DNA from: Notolepis coatsorum
Taxonomy: Eukaryota; Chordata; Actinopteri; Aulopiformes; Paralepididae
NCBI GenBank assembly: GCA_963971535.1
Contig: OZ020594.1
Span: forward strand, 118,889,127-118,953,126
DNA: 64,000 nucleotides
Reading direction: 5' to 3'
Shown here: positions 1 to 10,461 of the stretch, in pieces
Layout of the letters: each line of letters starts with the position of its first letter
Position numbering within the stretch: the stretch's first letter is position 1
Position numbers and translations under genes: made by a program
Notes under the pieces: model-generated
The model's input: the letters and a program-made list of their open reading frames with translations, nothing else
Databases searched by the model: none
What the model was told of the DNA's origin: nothing

Positions 1-538
1 GATGCAGCAGCTGATACTGTATACACACACACACATACACTGCTGAATAATTCTGTTTTGCCTCAATATATACTGTATATATAATTCTGTTTTGCCTCAA
101 TATACAGTATATATAATATATTGATGCAAAACAGAATTATTCAGCAGTGTGTTGTGTGTGCGTGCACGCGCTGCGGTGGGCAGGAGCGTGCAACAAGATG
201 GTATATAAATATGGTATATTAATTTAATACCTAGTGTGCTGTGTGATGACAATACATTTGAATATAATCTAATTGTGCACGTGGCCCTCGCATTATAATG
301 AGCTGGACTGGTGTGTGTGTGTGTGCGTGTGGTAACGTGAACGCGATATCTGCCATGCGAGACTAGGCGAGAGGCTGTATTCAAATCCGAAGTGTTCGAC
401 GTTCCGACTCCTCCCCCGGCTGCACTAGTCTACTCTCGTCTACTTTCTAGGCGAGCCGAAATCAATCTCGAACACGCCTTTTGATTGCGCGGCATTCTAC
501 TCTACATAAAACATTTCCCTCGATTTGGGATTTTGATA
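1..538 (+). repeat. Promoter/5'-flank block of a hAT (ZBED-type) element, copy 1, truncated
   Basis: This block is almost identical to 9542-10076, where it leads directly into a BED-finger first exon, so it is read as the 5' flank of the same element. It contains an AT-rich palindrome: 24 bp at 38-61 are the exact reverse complement of 126-149. A CA/TG-rich stretch and a GC-rich part near 400-470 follow. Copy 1 is cut at about 538 by a LINE fragment, so the exon itself is missing. No open reading frame here looks coding. Confidence 0.6.
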
Positions 539-1278
539 CCTGGTCTACAAGATACACTACACGACCAAGGTACCCATGTACATGTCAAAATACTTCCCAA
601 AGGTCAGTGAATACCACGATCACAACACCAGAGGGAGCTCCACAAATCATGTTAAACCCAGATTCGGCTCAAACAAGGGACTAATCACGTTTCGCAATAA
701 TGCCACATCAATGTGGAACGCCCTACCCACAGCTGTAAAGGAATGTGCATCACTACCCACTTTCAAAAGCACTCTCAAAACACCTACGGGAGACTGCAAT
801 TCTAAACTGGCCACCGTAAATGTCCTAACACAACCCCCCCCCCCCCCCCCCCCCCAATGTACAGTAAATGACCAAGTATGGTCTTGTCAATATTCCAATG
901 TACAGTTTTGCTTGTTCAGTTGTACAGTGTCCCCCACCCACTCCTCCTACCCAACCCCCCCCCCCCCCCCCCCCAACCTCCTCCAATGTACAGTTTCTAT
1001 GTCAAATGTATATACTCTCTTTTCTGGACTCTTTTCGTATCACAAACAGTACTGTATTTGCAAATCTGGTATGTCATAAATGTATAGATGTAGCAGTACT
1101 GTCTATCTGTATGTCATATATGTTATGATGAATTGAAAATGGGGGACCCTGATGTAAACAAGACATAAGTCTTTCTCTGGTCTGCATCCCCTTAACAATT
1201 GTATGTATTGAGCTGTACTGTACTGTACCCATTCTGAAATCTGTTAATAACATTTTCAATCAATCAATCAATCAATCA
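539..1278 (+). mobile_element. LINE-A copy A1, 5'-truncated, C-terminal pol plus 3' UTR
   Basis: The sequence matches the last part of the longest LINE-A copy (35602-37972) from its VYKIHYTTKVPMYMSKYFPK segment onward, then its 3' UTR with C-runs and repeated CCAATGTACAG units. It ends in ATTGTACCCATTCT...TCTGTTAATAA followed by (TCAA)n. This is a 5'-truncated, target-primed insertion of a CR1/L2/Jockey-type non-LTR element. Only the C-terminal tail after the reverse transcriptase is present, and the remaining frame is broken. Confidence 0.85.
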
Positions 1279-1304
1279 AACCCCCCTCTATCTACTAGAG
1301 TAGA

Positions 1305-1576
1305 CTATATGAATTGAAAATGGGGGACCCTGATGTAAACAAGACGAAAGTCTTTCTCTGGTCTGCATCCCATTAACAATTGTGTGTATTGAGCCGTACT
1401 GTATTGTACCCATTCTGCAATCTGTTAAATAACGTTTTCATTCATTCATTCATTCATTCATTCATTCATTCATTCATTCATTCATTCATTCATTCATTCA
1501 TTCATTCATTCATGCATTCATTCATTCATTCATTCATTCATTCATTCATTCATTCATTCATTCATTCATTCATTCA
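1305..1576 (+). mobile_element. LINE-A copy A2, 3' end only, with (ATTC)n tail
   Basis: This starts at GAATTGAAAATGGGGGACC, a sequence found in every LINE-A 3' UTR, and runs to the TCTGTTAAATAA terminus. The tail is (ATTC)n rather than the (TCAA)n of copy A1. Only about 135 bp of element body is present, so it is an extremely 5'-truncated insertion lying 26 bp after the tail of A1. Confidence 0.85.
1438..1576 (+). repeat. (ATTC)n microsatellite, about 34 units
   Basis: This tetranucleotide run of about 138 bp forms the 3' tail of LINE-A copy A2. One unit is interrupted (catg near 1512). It creates an open frame of repeating FIHS residues that is not a protein. The tail is far longer than in the other copies, which points to microsatellite expansion after insertion. 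Confidence 0.95.
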
Positions 1577-1603
1577 GTGCTTATATGGGATTTGATTGAC
1601 CAA

Positions 1604-2619
1604 TGACTATGCTTGCACCTCATGGTACCAAAGCACCTCAAAGCACCTCAAAGGCGCTAAAAACAAAATTACAAACATCTCAAAACAAACTGGTCAGACT
1701 ACTGCTTGACCTTACTCCTAGAACCCACCTCACCCCTGCCCACTTTGACAACCTAGGATGGCTTAGAGTAGACGACAGAGTACAGCAACTTGCAATGGGC
1801 CTGGTCTACAAGATACACTACACGACCAAGGTACCCATGTACATGTCAAAATACTTCCCAAAGGTCAGTGAATACCACGATCACAACACCAGAGGGAGCT
1901 CCACAAATCATGTTAAACCCAGATTCGGCTCAAATAAGGGACTAAACACGTTTCGCAATTATGCCACAGCAATGTGGAACGCCCTACCCAAAGCTGTAAA
2001 GGAATGTGGATCACTACCCACTTTCAAAACCTCTCTCAAGGGACACCTACGGGAGACTGCAATTCAACACTGGCCCCTGTAAATATCCTAACCCAACCCC
2101 CTCCAATGTACAGTCATTTACCTAGTATGGTTTTGTCAATAGTCCAATGTACAATTTTGTTTGTTTGTACAGTGTCTCCTCCCCCCCCCCCCCTCAATGT
2201 ACAGTTTTACTTGTTTATACAGTGTGCCCCCCCCCCCCCCCCCCAACCACCTCCAATGTAAATTACCCAGTATGGTTGTCAATATCCCAATGTACCCAAC
2301 CCCCCCACCCAACCTCCTACAATGTACAGTTTCTACCTCAAATGTATATACTCCCTTTTCCTGACTCCTTCTGTATCACAAACAGTACTGTATTTGCAAA
2401 TCTGGTATGTCATAAATGTATAGATGTAGCAGTACTGACTATCTGTATGTCATGTATGTCATATATGTCCTGATTAATTGAAAATGGGGGACCCTGATGT
2501 AAACAAGACGAAAGTCTTTCTCTGGTCTGCATCCCCTTAACAATTGTGTGTATTGAGCTGTACTGTATTGTACCCATTCTACAATCTGTTAATAAAGTTT
2601 TCAATCAATCAATCAATCA
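1604..2619 (+). mobile_element. LINE-A copy A3, 5'-truncated, C-terminal pol frame still open
   Basis: The 1603-2082 frame encodes the C-terminal region after the reverse transcriptase, including TSWYQSTSKALKTKLQTSQN-type and MYMSKYFPKVSEYHDHNTRG-type blocks, and matches copy A7 at 37113-37578 closely. A small duplication (CAAAGCACCT twice near 1630) distinguishes this copy. The 3' UTR carries several C-runs and CCAATGTACAG units, and the end is a short (TCAA)n tail. The domain is a C-terminal extension of the LINE polyprotein; no catalytic motif is present. Confidence 0.85.
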
Positions 2620-2718
2620 TGCTGCTAGTTTAATGGCGGAACTAATGTTGAAGCCCAGCCCACAGTGTCCGGGGACGTTTTATGCCGACGCACGCGTGTC
2701 AAAATCTCCGCGGATTTA

Positions 2719-2790
2719 AGAGATAGTTTCACTTCTTCTTGTAAAGAGATAGTTTCACTTCTTCTTGTAAAGAGATAGTTTTTAAGAGTC
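2719..2790. repeat. 27-bp tandem repeat, about 2.6 copies
   Basis: The unit AGAGATAGTTTCACTTCTTC plus TTGTAAA recurs at 2719, 2746 and (partly) 2773. It lies in otherwise featureless sequence between the LINE-A3 tail and a retroposon tail. I see no gene in 2620-2790. Confidence 0.8.
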
Positions 2791-2892
2791 AATAGAATAG
2801 AATGATCTTTATTGTCATTGTTACAAGGTCCAGAAGATGCTACAGTCCCCATAATGTCCTCTCTTATTGCAGCAGCAGTAAGGTAGGTGTTG
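2791..2892 (-). mobile_element. 3' end of an L2/Rex-like retroposon (antisense)
   Basis: AATAGAATAGAATGATCTTT followed by ATTGTCATTG looks like the antisense of a fish LINE 3' terminus with a short tandem tail. Only about 100 bp are present, cut by a hAT element at 2901. Family assignment is by resemblance only. Confidence 0.4.
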
Positions 2893-2900
2893 GTGTTGTG

Positions 2901-2989
2901 TAGAGCCATATGGAATCCGCGATCACGGAATCGCGGACGGAATCGCGGAATTGAGCAATAAAAATGGAATCATATAAAAAAAAAATTAA

Positions 2990-3028
<39 letters not shown>

Positions 3029-3571
3029 TTTTTTTTTATGTTGTGGGACTTGTACAGCACTTTGTTCAACTTTGTCAGTGCTGTAAAGTTTAAACCTTTT
3101 TAAATCTTAGACAAACAAAACACTTTGCTTTCATGAAATATTGTAAGCAGTCATTTGAGGCTTCATAAAAGCAGCACAATGAACACAAATCTGTCAGTGC
3201 CGAGTCCGACCTCATCTTAAATAACAAACGGCATTGCTTGTTGTAGTTAACAAAGAGAGGCAGAGTTCATTTTGCTAAAATATATATACCTTTTTATTTT
3301 TATTTTTTTTAATCGAATTTTATTTTCATATTCGAATGAAATAAATTAATGAAGCTTCGAAGTATTTAAGACAGCCCTATTAAATGGACTGTTATATCTT
3401 ATTAAATTGTGGACATTTATTCATTCCCACTTATTAGACACTATTTCTGATGGTAAAATGAGCGTACAAAGCAAAATACAGAATTCTGAAATATTAAAAC
3501 GGAAAAAACGGAATTTGGAAAAAAATAAAATGGAATTTGGAAAAAAATAAAACGGATTTCATATGGCTCTA
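2901..3571. mobile_element. Non-autonomous hAT element with 8-bp TSD GTGTTGTG
   Basis: The left end TAGAGCCATATGGAATCCG and the reverse complement of the right end TAGAGCCATATGAAATCCG form terminal inverted repeats. Both ends are flanked by the identical 8-bp sequence GTGTTGTG (2893-2900 and 3572-3579), the TSD length typical of hAT elements. The interior is A/T-rich with a long T-run and encodes no transposase. An internal block (3038-3229) is shared with 8244-8436. Confidence 0.9.
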
Positions 3572-3579
3572 GTGTTGTG

Positions 3580-3917
3580 GTTGTTAGCTATGTGTCGCCC
3601 AAGCCATGCAGCTAAAGTGCTGCTAACTCAATGTTTACTAAGTGAGTTATTATTGCAGAAGGACTTAATGTCTTTTGTAGGTTAAGTTAATTTGTTTAAC
3701 AATATTACAAAGACATGTGACACTAAGAGACACGTAGAAATAAGATTGATGTATGTTGTTATTGTTTGATCTGTGATTTATTGTATTTCATGTATGTGTT
3801 CCACAGTTCTCACCGTCCGGATTTGAAAGAAATCCAACCAGTGCTATAAAGAACGTGTTGCTGTCATCATCACATAAGAGGGAATTACACTAGGGCTGCA
3901 TAGTCTTCGGTGAGTTT
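3580..3917. other. No feature recognised
   Basis: This A/T-rich stretch lies between the hAT element and a LINE-A tail. I see no open frame above background and no repeat structure. Confidence 0.5.
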
Positions 3918-4021
3918 GATTTGATTGATTGAACATTTTATTAACAGATTGCAGAATGGGTACAATACAGTACGGCTCAATACACACAATTGTTAAGGGG
4001 ATGCAGAGCAGACCAGAGAAA
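3918..4021 (-). mobile_element. LINE-A copy A4, 3' end only, antisense
   Basis: TTGATTGATTGAAC...TTATTAACAGATTGCAGAAT is the reverse complement of the LINE-A terminus with its (TCAA)n tail. Similarity stops after GACCAGAGAAA, immediately before a possible LTR that starts at 4026. Confidence 0.8.
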
Positions 4022-4025
4022 TACT

Positions 4026-5152
4026 TGTTACACCCGCTAAGTTCCTAGCTTTAAGAAAGACACAAGAGTGTAGGTTAATTTAACCATAATATTTATTACA
4101 TAAAAAGGAGTGGACAACATTACTATAAGCCCACTTCAACCTCATGCTCAGGAACCCCAATCAGTCTTGACCGGGCAGGGTTTTATTCATAGCAACCTGG
4201 TTACACTTCACACAATGAAGGAGAGTAATATCAATTGTCAATAAATAGCATGTCATACGATCAATTGTCAATAAATAGCACTTCATACGATATCGATTGT
4301 TAATAAATAGCACTTCACACAATGAAGGAAACTTTATCACACATCAATAAATACCACGTCAAGAACTGTATAAAAAGGGATGTCAAACTTCTCACAATGA
4401 AGTAAACAGATATCCTACCACTCTGTGATTCAACTTGTGCAAACTGTGCATAACCACGGCATCCATATGATAATGGCACACTAAGCCTGCCCGTGTTCAC
4501 GTCTGAGAGAGGTACCTTGTACATGGGTTGGTGTTATGGTGGGGGGGAAACGGACACACAAATAAACATACATGTAAAGAAAACTAATCCGGCCCAAGGG
4601 CAAGACCCAATTCTTTTTGCCCGTCTACCGGCCCATTGGCCCGGGCGGATTAGACATTATATTAAACTACCAAACAATATACTAAAAGTGTTTCACGACA
4701 AGAGCAGCTGGACCACTGGTGCTCTGCCGGGAAACAAACACAACAGTATTAAAACACTTTATTATTAAAACAATAACACGCATAATTATTAAACAACATT
4801 ACATGCTAAAACAAAGTACTACATTTAAAATACCTGGTTCGTCGGTGGTCCTATAATCCTACCGACTACTTTCAATCCCGCTGGGAACCAGGCAAGTGAT
4901 CTGGAACAAACACTCCATGTCACACATATTGCCGAGCACCTTAAAACCTGCTATTCCTATACCATAATACTACCACTGCCTACCTTAGCGTGTAATGCTT
5001 GTTCCTGCATTCCGGAGTGAGGTGTGCACCTACCTCACTGCACCGGCCGCAACAAACAATTCCAACTAACGTTCCTCCCGCAGGTATCCCCCTATAACGG
5101 AACCTGGCTCATTGAGGCCCCTCCTCCTTTCTCATTAATGCCACCCGTCACA
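4026..5152. mobile_element. Possible solo LTR (TG...CA with 4-bp TACT flanks)
   Basis: The block begins TGTTACACCC and ends CCGTCACA. It is flanked by TACT on both sides (4022-4025 and 5153-5156). It contains short internal repeats (AATAAATAGCAC-type units near 4240-4320) but no open frame with recognisable domains. The boundaries rest only on the TG/CA ends and the 4-bp flanks, and the LINE-A pieces on either side are in opposite orientations, so chance cannot be excluded. Confidence 0.35.
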
Positions 5153-5158
5153 TACTTT

Positions 5159-6188
5159 TGTGACAAAATGGCATCCAAGGTAATAAAAAAAGTCAACCAA
5201 CTAACTAGATTCTTGTACCGGATCTCCTCTCTGGTAACCAAGAATACCCTGAAGACTCTGGCAGGAGCACTCATTCAAGGGTACTACGACTATGCTTGCA
5301 CCTCATGGTACCAAAGCACCTCAAAGGCGCTAAAAACAAAATTACAAACATCACAAAACAAACTGGTCAGACTTCTACTTGACCTTACTCCTAGAACCCA
5401 CCTCACCCCTGCCCACTTTGACTACCTAGGATGGCTTAGAGTAGACGACAGAGTACAGCAACTTGCAATGGGCCTGGTCTACAAGATACACTACACCACT
5501 AAGGTACCCATGTACATGTCAAAATACTTCCCAAAGGTCAGTGAATACCACGACCACAACACCAGAGGAAGCTCAACAAATCATGTTAAACCCAGATTCG
5601 GCTCAAACAAGGGACTAAACACGTTTTGCAATTATGCCACATCAATGTGGAACGCCCTACCCAAAGCTGTAAAGGAATGTGAATCCCTACCCACATTCAA
5701 AACCGCTCTTAAAGAGCACCTACGGGAGGCTGCAATTTGAAACTGGCCACCGTAAATGTCCAAACCCCCCCACCCCCTCCTAATGTACAGTATCCTCCCC
5801 ACCGTATGTATATATTCTCTCCCCACCGTATGTATATTTCTCTCCCACCCACCCACCCCCTCCTAATGTACAGTCCCCTCCCCATCATATGTATACTCTC
5901 TGTCAGGATCTATGGGTAACAGTACTGTATATTTGCATATCGTATATGTCACAAATGTAACGGTACTAAATACCTGTATGTCATGTATGTCCCGCCTATG
6001 CCATAAATGTCATGATGTCATGTATGTTGTGTATGTCATAAATGTCACTATGAATTGAAAATGGGGGACCCTGATGTAAACAAGATGAAAGTCTTTCTCT
6101 GGTCTGCATCCCCTTAACAATTGTGTGTATTGAGCTGTACTGTATTGTACCCATTCTGCAATCTGTTAAATAAAGTTTTCAATCAATA
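5159..6188 (+). mobile_element. LINE-A copy A5, 5'-truncated
   Basis: From TGTGACAAAATGGCATCC onward this matches copy A7 from 36983. The frame to 5740 encodes the end of the reverse transcriptase region and the C-terminal extension (the LYRISSLVTKNTLKTLAG, DYACTSW and HDHNTRGSSTNHVKPRFG blocks). The 3' UTR here carries CCTCCTAATGTACAGT units and CCCCACCGTATGTATAT repeats, unlike the CCAATGTACAG units of the other copies. The tail is a short TCAATCAAT. Confidence 0.85.
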
Positions 6189-6218
6189 GTAATCCCTGTT
6201 GAAACGAGGCGAAGTGTT

Positions 6219-6563
6219 CCACTTCCCTGCCTCCTCCCCCGGCTGCTCTCGTGTGTTTTTTCCACTTCCCTGCCTCCTCCCCGGCTGCTCTCGTGTGTTT
6301 TCTCCACTTCCCTGCCTCCTCCCCGGCTGCTCTCGTGTGTTTTCTCCACTTCCCTGCCTCCTCCCCGGCTGCTCTCGTGTGTTTTCTCCACTTCCCTGCC
6401 TCCTCCCCGGCTGCTCTCGTGTGTTTTCTCCACTTCCCTGCCTCCTCCCCGGCTGCTCTTGTGTGTTTTCTCCACTTCCCTGCCTCCTCCCCGGCTGCTC
6501 TCGTGTGTTTTCTCCACTTCCCTGCCTCCTCCCCGGCTGCTCTTGCGTGTTTTCCCTCTCCTC
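6219..6563. repeat. 42-bp minisatellite, about 8 copies
   Basis: The unit contains CACTTCCCTGCCTCCTCCCC followed by GGCTGCTCTCGTGTGTTTTC. Because 42 is a multiple of three, several frames on both strands stay open across the array; these are artefacts, not genes. The unit resembles the GC-rich part of the promoter block at 390-440 (GTTCCGACTCCTCCCCCGGC), so the array may have grown from a copy of that block. Confidence 0.95.
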
Positions 6564-8160
6564 TCTGAAAGTAGCCTCGCCCTCGATCCGCACCACAACA
6601 ACATCTTCCTGAATGACTGACACAAGCTTTGTGTGTTTCTAGTGTAAAGTGTCTCTGTGACGGAACTCTACTGGACCAAGGCTTTCTACTCAAACATCTG
6701 GATCAGAACCTTCTTCTTGTGGAACCAGACAGCAGACTGGACACCACAACATCTGTAAGTACAAACATGTAAACATTGTTTCCTCTTATTGCTCCTCCTT
6801 GCAGAAGCGGCGAGAAAGGAGCCTTGAAGTTGTACAATCCATAGGTGGCGGGTGAGCTGGACATTAGGGTAGGCTGTAGATGGGATGGTTTTCCTTTTTC
6901 TTTTTTGCTTGCACGCAAACGGTGCTGTCCAGGTTCTGATTTCATACAATACACGCACCCACTAGGCTACTACAGCGAGCCCCACTCATTTCATATAGTG
7001 CAAATTAATTGTTCAAATGAAGACATCCAATATGATTAACAATTGTCTTACCTTAATGCAACAAAAAAAAATGCGACATTTCGCGCATCAATGATCTTTT
7101 CTGCTTTAAGTTTGTCTGTGAGATCACTTTCAATGTGAAGCTGCTTTGAAAACAATGTACATAGTAGCTCTAAAAAGTTTCCACGATTTGATTAACTCTG
7201 ACTCAGTCTCATCATGCCCTCGTAGAGCAAGCCCTTGGCCTCAGGTGATCCGTGTTATGCCCAGGCGGCATGTAACTTGGAATGGAGTTCCAGGTTTTGG
7301 CAGCTCTCACGGAGAGGGCTGATTTGCTAAATGTACTTGTCCTTAACCCTTTATCTGCCGGAGATTATTCTCATCTTAATCCGTTCTCTGCCAGTACTGT
7401 AAGTCCATGGAGATGTTCCCCTTCTTTGCAGGGCTATAACTTTTTAAATTGTGTTGCTAAATTGACATTACTATGGCCCATTCAACATCAAGTATCTATC
7501 GTTTATGATGTAGCAACGTTCTACTTTTTCATTCATATACCGGTATTCATACTAAAATACGGTCTAAAGTATAAATATGTTTTTATCGTTTTCTGCAGCA
7601 TTCCATAGAACGTGAGTTATAGCCATAAATACATATATTAGATCATCAAATGTAGTTTGATACCGATTGACGTCAGATAAAAAATTTCAATTGTACAAGG
7701 TCCTAAACGTCATGACTCATCATCTGATGTTGACCGGAGGGGGGGGGGGGGGGGGGGGTCGTTTATAATGCAATGACCGACGTTAAATGAATCATGTAGT
7801 ATGGATGATGTATTGATCATAGCAGTTTGTATCGAAAATGGTAAACAAACAGGCTGAAACTCACCCCAGTCTCCTCGTAGTGTTGGGTGATGAGCGTGGA
7901 GGAAAAAGATTGCTATTATGGGATGTTGATATATGCGATCCATTTCCAGGTTGTATAATACTATATACGTCCAAAAATGTTAAACGGCCACCACACCTAC
8001 TGCCATTGACACCTTGGTTGTCCGACCCTTGCGTATTGTCACCACCGGGCTGCAGCAGCCCACACACACACACAATATCGTAGCCTAGGCTGCCTATAAT
8101 AATGCGCAGACTGGGGCTGCTGGTTTGGGTCGGCATAGCCTGGCCTGGCCTTACATACCC
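6564..8160. other. No gene recognised; G-run at 7737-7759
   Basis: This 1.6-kb stretch has only short open frames without recognisable motifs. A spliced-exon-like segment ends in CAACATCT|GTAAGTAC near 6753, but no partner exon is evident. TTAACCCTTTATCTGCCG near 7343 resembles a piggyBac-type end, but no matching partner was found. A homopolymer G-run of more than 20 bases lies at about 7737-7759. Confidence 0.5.
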
Positions 8161-8441
8161 GCCGCCTATGGTACGAAATGAATCGGAAAAAAAAAAAAAA
8201 AAAAAAAAAAATTTAAACTTTTATTTTAATTTCATTTTTTTTTAATGTTGTGGGACTTGTACAGCACTTTGTTCAACTTTGTCAGTGCTGTAAAGTTTAA
8301 ACCTTTTTAAATCTTAGACAAACAAAACACTTTGCTTTCATGAAATATTGTAAGCCGTCATTTGAGGCTTTATAAAAGCAGCACAATGAACGCAAATCTG
8401 TCAGTGCCGAGTCCGACCTCATCTTAAATAACAAACAGTCC
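8161..8441. mobile_element. Relic sharing the interior of the hAT element at 2901-3571
   Basis: 8244-8436 is nearly identical to 3038-3229 (starting ATGTTGTGGGACTTGTACAG), with one length difference and a few substitutions. Its ends do not match the TIRs of the first copy, so this is a truncated copy or a related element. A long A-run precedes it at about 8188-8210. Confidence 0.65.
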
Positions 8442-8447
8442 TTTGAG

Positions 8448-8704
8448 CTCAGCCTTCAGAGCCAGGCCCCACAGTACCTCTCAGAGCCACGCTCAGCCTT
8501 CAGAGCCAGGCGCCACAGTACCTCTCAGAGCCACGCTCAGCCTTCAGAGTCAGGCCCCACAGTACCTCTCAGAGCCACGCTCAGCCTTCAGAGCCAGGCA
8601 CCACAGTACCTCTCAGAGCCACGCTCAGCCTTCAGAGCCAGGCCCCACAGTACCTCTCAGAGCCATGCTCAGCCTTCAGAGCCAGGCGCCACAGTACCTC
8701 TTAG
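8448..8704. repeat. 44-bp minisatellite, about 6 copies
   Basis: The unit CTCAGCCTTCAGAGCCAGGC plus CCCACAGTACCTCTCAGAGC plus CACG repeats at 44-bp spacing (8448, 8492 and so on). Substitutions are few, mostly in the GGCCCC/GGCGCC/GGCACC trinucleotide. The array stops where a hAT MITE begins. Confidence 0.95.
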
Positions 8705-9272
8705 TGTTGTCAAAAATATCGAAAAATCGATACATATCGATTCTGAATATTTAAAACGGTTTCAATACTCATTTCCCGAAATATTGATATTTGATTTTTT
8801 TTTATAAGGAAGTTGCATTGTTCATTTCAATACCTGTAATAGTACAGTAGTCCACACACACACACACATGTGCATTCAGTTAAGTCGGTATATGACTGTA
8901 ATACAAACAGTTCAGTTTGTCAGGTACATGCAACACAGATTACAGTGTTTACATCTGTCTGATTGAGAAAATACCATGTTCTGCAATAAAAATGATTGAA
9001 GTGAGATGAACAGTTATTTTTAAATGTGTGATCTAAAGATAAACAAAGGGTTTTAAAAGTGTTATATTTATCTTCTCTTATAGTACGAGAGAGAAGCTGA
9101 GGAGAATCAACCAGCAACAAAAGCAAAATTTATAAATCTTTTTATTTTTTATTTATTTTTTTACACTTTAAGATTGAACCTTTTTCCCTGTGGTATCGAA
9201 AATGGTATCGAATATCGATACTTTTCAAGGTATCGTATCGAAGTTAGAAATTCCAGTATCGTGACAACACTA
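8702..9272. mobile_element. hAT-like MITE with TAGTGTTGTC termini
   Basis: The left end TAGTGTTGTCAAAAATATCG and the reverse complement of the right end (TAGTGTTGTCACGATACTGG) form inverted repeats. Sub-terminal GATAC/GTATC motifs are abundant at both ends. Flanking 8-mers (GTACCTCT-like and ATCCCCTC) are similar but not identical, so no clean TSD is claimed. There is no coding capacity. Confidence 0.65.
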
Positions 9273-9541
9273 ATCCCCTCTATCAGATAGATTTATTATT
9301 ATTATTATTGGGTACCAAGAGCTTCTTCAAGTCGATTCTACAGACGGACTGTTTCTATCATCGGAATTAAATAATTATAATGATAATAAATACGACAATT
9401 ACGTTTTGCATTTATAGTCATGACTCAATGAGCAATCTGAGCATTACCGGTCTTTGTACAGTACTTCTCTAAGCCGTCTGGCTCACAGTTAACCGACTAG
9501 AATAGATTAACGAATTCAATATAAATCTATAGTTCATTAAC
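9273..9541. other. No gene recognised; upstream of duplicated promoter block
   Basis: This A/T-rich sequence contains a short ATT run near 9296. It directly precedes the second copy of the 535-bp block; because the window starts exactly at the first copy, I cannot tell whether this part is duplicated too. Confidence 0.5.
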
Positions 9542-10101
9542 GATGCAGCAGCTGATACTGTATACACACACACACATACACTGCTGAATAATTCTGTTTT
9601 GCCTCAATATATACTGTATATATAATTCTGTTTTGCCTCAATATACAGTATATATAATATATTGATGCAAAACAGAATTATTCAGCAGTGTGTTGTGTGT
9701 GCGTGCACGCGCTGCGGTGGGCAGGAGCGTGCAACAAGATGGTATATAAATATGGTATATTAATACCTAGTGTGCTGTGTGATGACAATACATTTGAATC
9801 TAATCTAATTGTGCACGCGGCCCTCGCATTATAATGAGCTGGACTGGTGTGTGTGTGCGTGTGGTAACGTGAACGCGATATCTGCCATGCGAGACTAGGC
9901 GAGAGGCTGTATTCAAATCTGAAGTGTTCAACGTTCCGACTCCTCCCCCGGCTGCACTAGTCTACTCTCGTCTACTTTCGAGGCGAGCCGAAATCAATCT
10001 CGAACACGCCTTTTGTTTGCGCAGCATTCTACTCTTCTACATAAAACATTTCCCTCGATTTGGGGTTTTGTAGTCGGACTCAGAGAGTTGTTTTGATCAC
10101 C
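9542..10101 (+). promoter_or_regulatory. Promoter/5'-flank block of a hAT (ZBED-type) element, copy 2
   Basis: This matches 1-538 with only scattered differences, including the same 24-bp inverted repeat (at about 9579-9602 and 9667-9690). It leads into the ATG at 10102, so it is inferred to hold the promoter and 5' UTR. GCGCAGCATTCTACTC near 10020, shortly upstream of the ATG, is also found upstream of the related exon on the minus strand near 56300. Confidence 0.55.
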
Positions 10102-10170
10102 ATGGAGACAGTTAAGAAGAGACGCCGTTCTCAAATGTGGGAACACTTTGATCTGATCAGTCCTAATAAG
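10102..10170 (+). pseudogene. First coding exon of a BED-finger (hAT/ZBED-type) transposase
   Basis: An ATG opens 23 codons with the core RRRSQMWEHFDLISPNK, the start of a BED-type zinc finger (aromatic Trp and Phe before the first Cys pair). The exon ends AAG|GTATGTG, a consensus splice donor. The finger-completing exon (Cys-x2-Cys...His...His) expected downstream is not found; instead a minisatellite and other insertions follow. A close copy lies on the minus strand at 56130-56198 and does connect to downstream transposase exons. This copy is therefore an orphan 5' exon of a hAT element. Confidence 0.75.
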
Positions 10171-10380
10171 GTATGTGCTTTATACTCTGAGCTTTGAGGG
10201 AAATGTAGTTTAATAAGGTATGTGCTTTATACTCTGAGCTTTGAGGGAAATGTAGTTTAATAAGGTATGTGCTTTATACTCTGAGCTGAGGTGTGAGGGA
10301 AATGTAGTTTAATAAGGTATGTGCATTATACTCTGAGCTTTGAGGGAAATGTATTTTAATAAGGTATGTGCATTATACTA
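10165..10380. repeat. 47-bp minisatellite block 1, about 4.5 units
   Basis: The unit AATAAGGTATGTGCTTTATA plus CTCTGAGCTTTGAGGGAAAT plus GTAGTTT begins inside the last codons of the BED exon and copies its splice donor (AAG|GTATGTG) in each unit. Units start at 10165, 10212, 10259, 10311 and 10358; the fourth spacing is 52 bp because of a small internal change. The block ends where a T-run, the 3' end of an antisense L1, begins. Confidence 0.95.
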
Positions 10381-10461
10381 TTTTTTTTTTTGAACAAATG
10401 TTTTTTATTTCCCCCCTTTTTTTTTTTTTTACATGAAACAAGACAAACAATACAGTAACAG

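Noticed and set aside
1380-1595. 71-residue open frame of repeating FIHS
   Set aside because: It is the (ATTC)n LINE tail in translation; no gene.
6166-6693. Open frames of up to 175 codons on both strands
   Set aside because: They are produced by a 42-bp (14-codon) minisatellite that stays open in several frames.
6640-6755. 5' exon-like segment ending CATCT|GTAAGTAC
   Set aside because: There is no coding or homologous downstream exon in the window; too weak to call.
7343-7420. TTAACCCTTTATCTGCCG, similar to piggyBac ends
   Set aside because: No matching inverted end or second TTAA-flanked copy was found nearby.
8443-8754. 103-residue Ser/Gln/Pro-rich open frame
   Set aside because: Translation of a 44-bp tandem array that rotates frames; no conserved domain.
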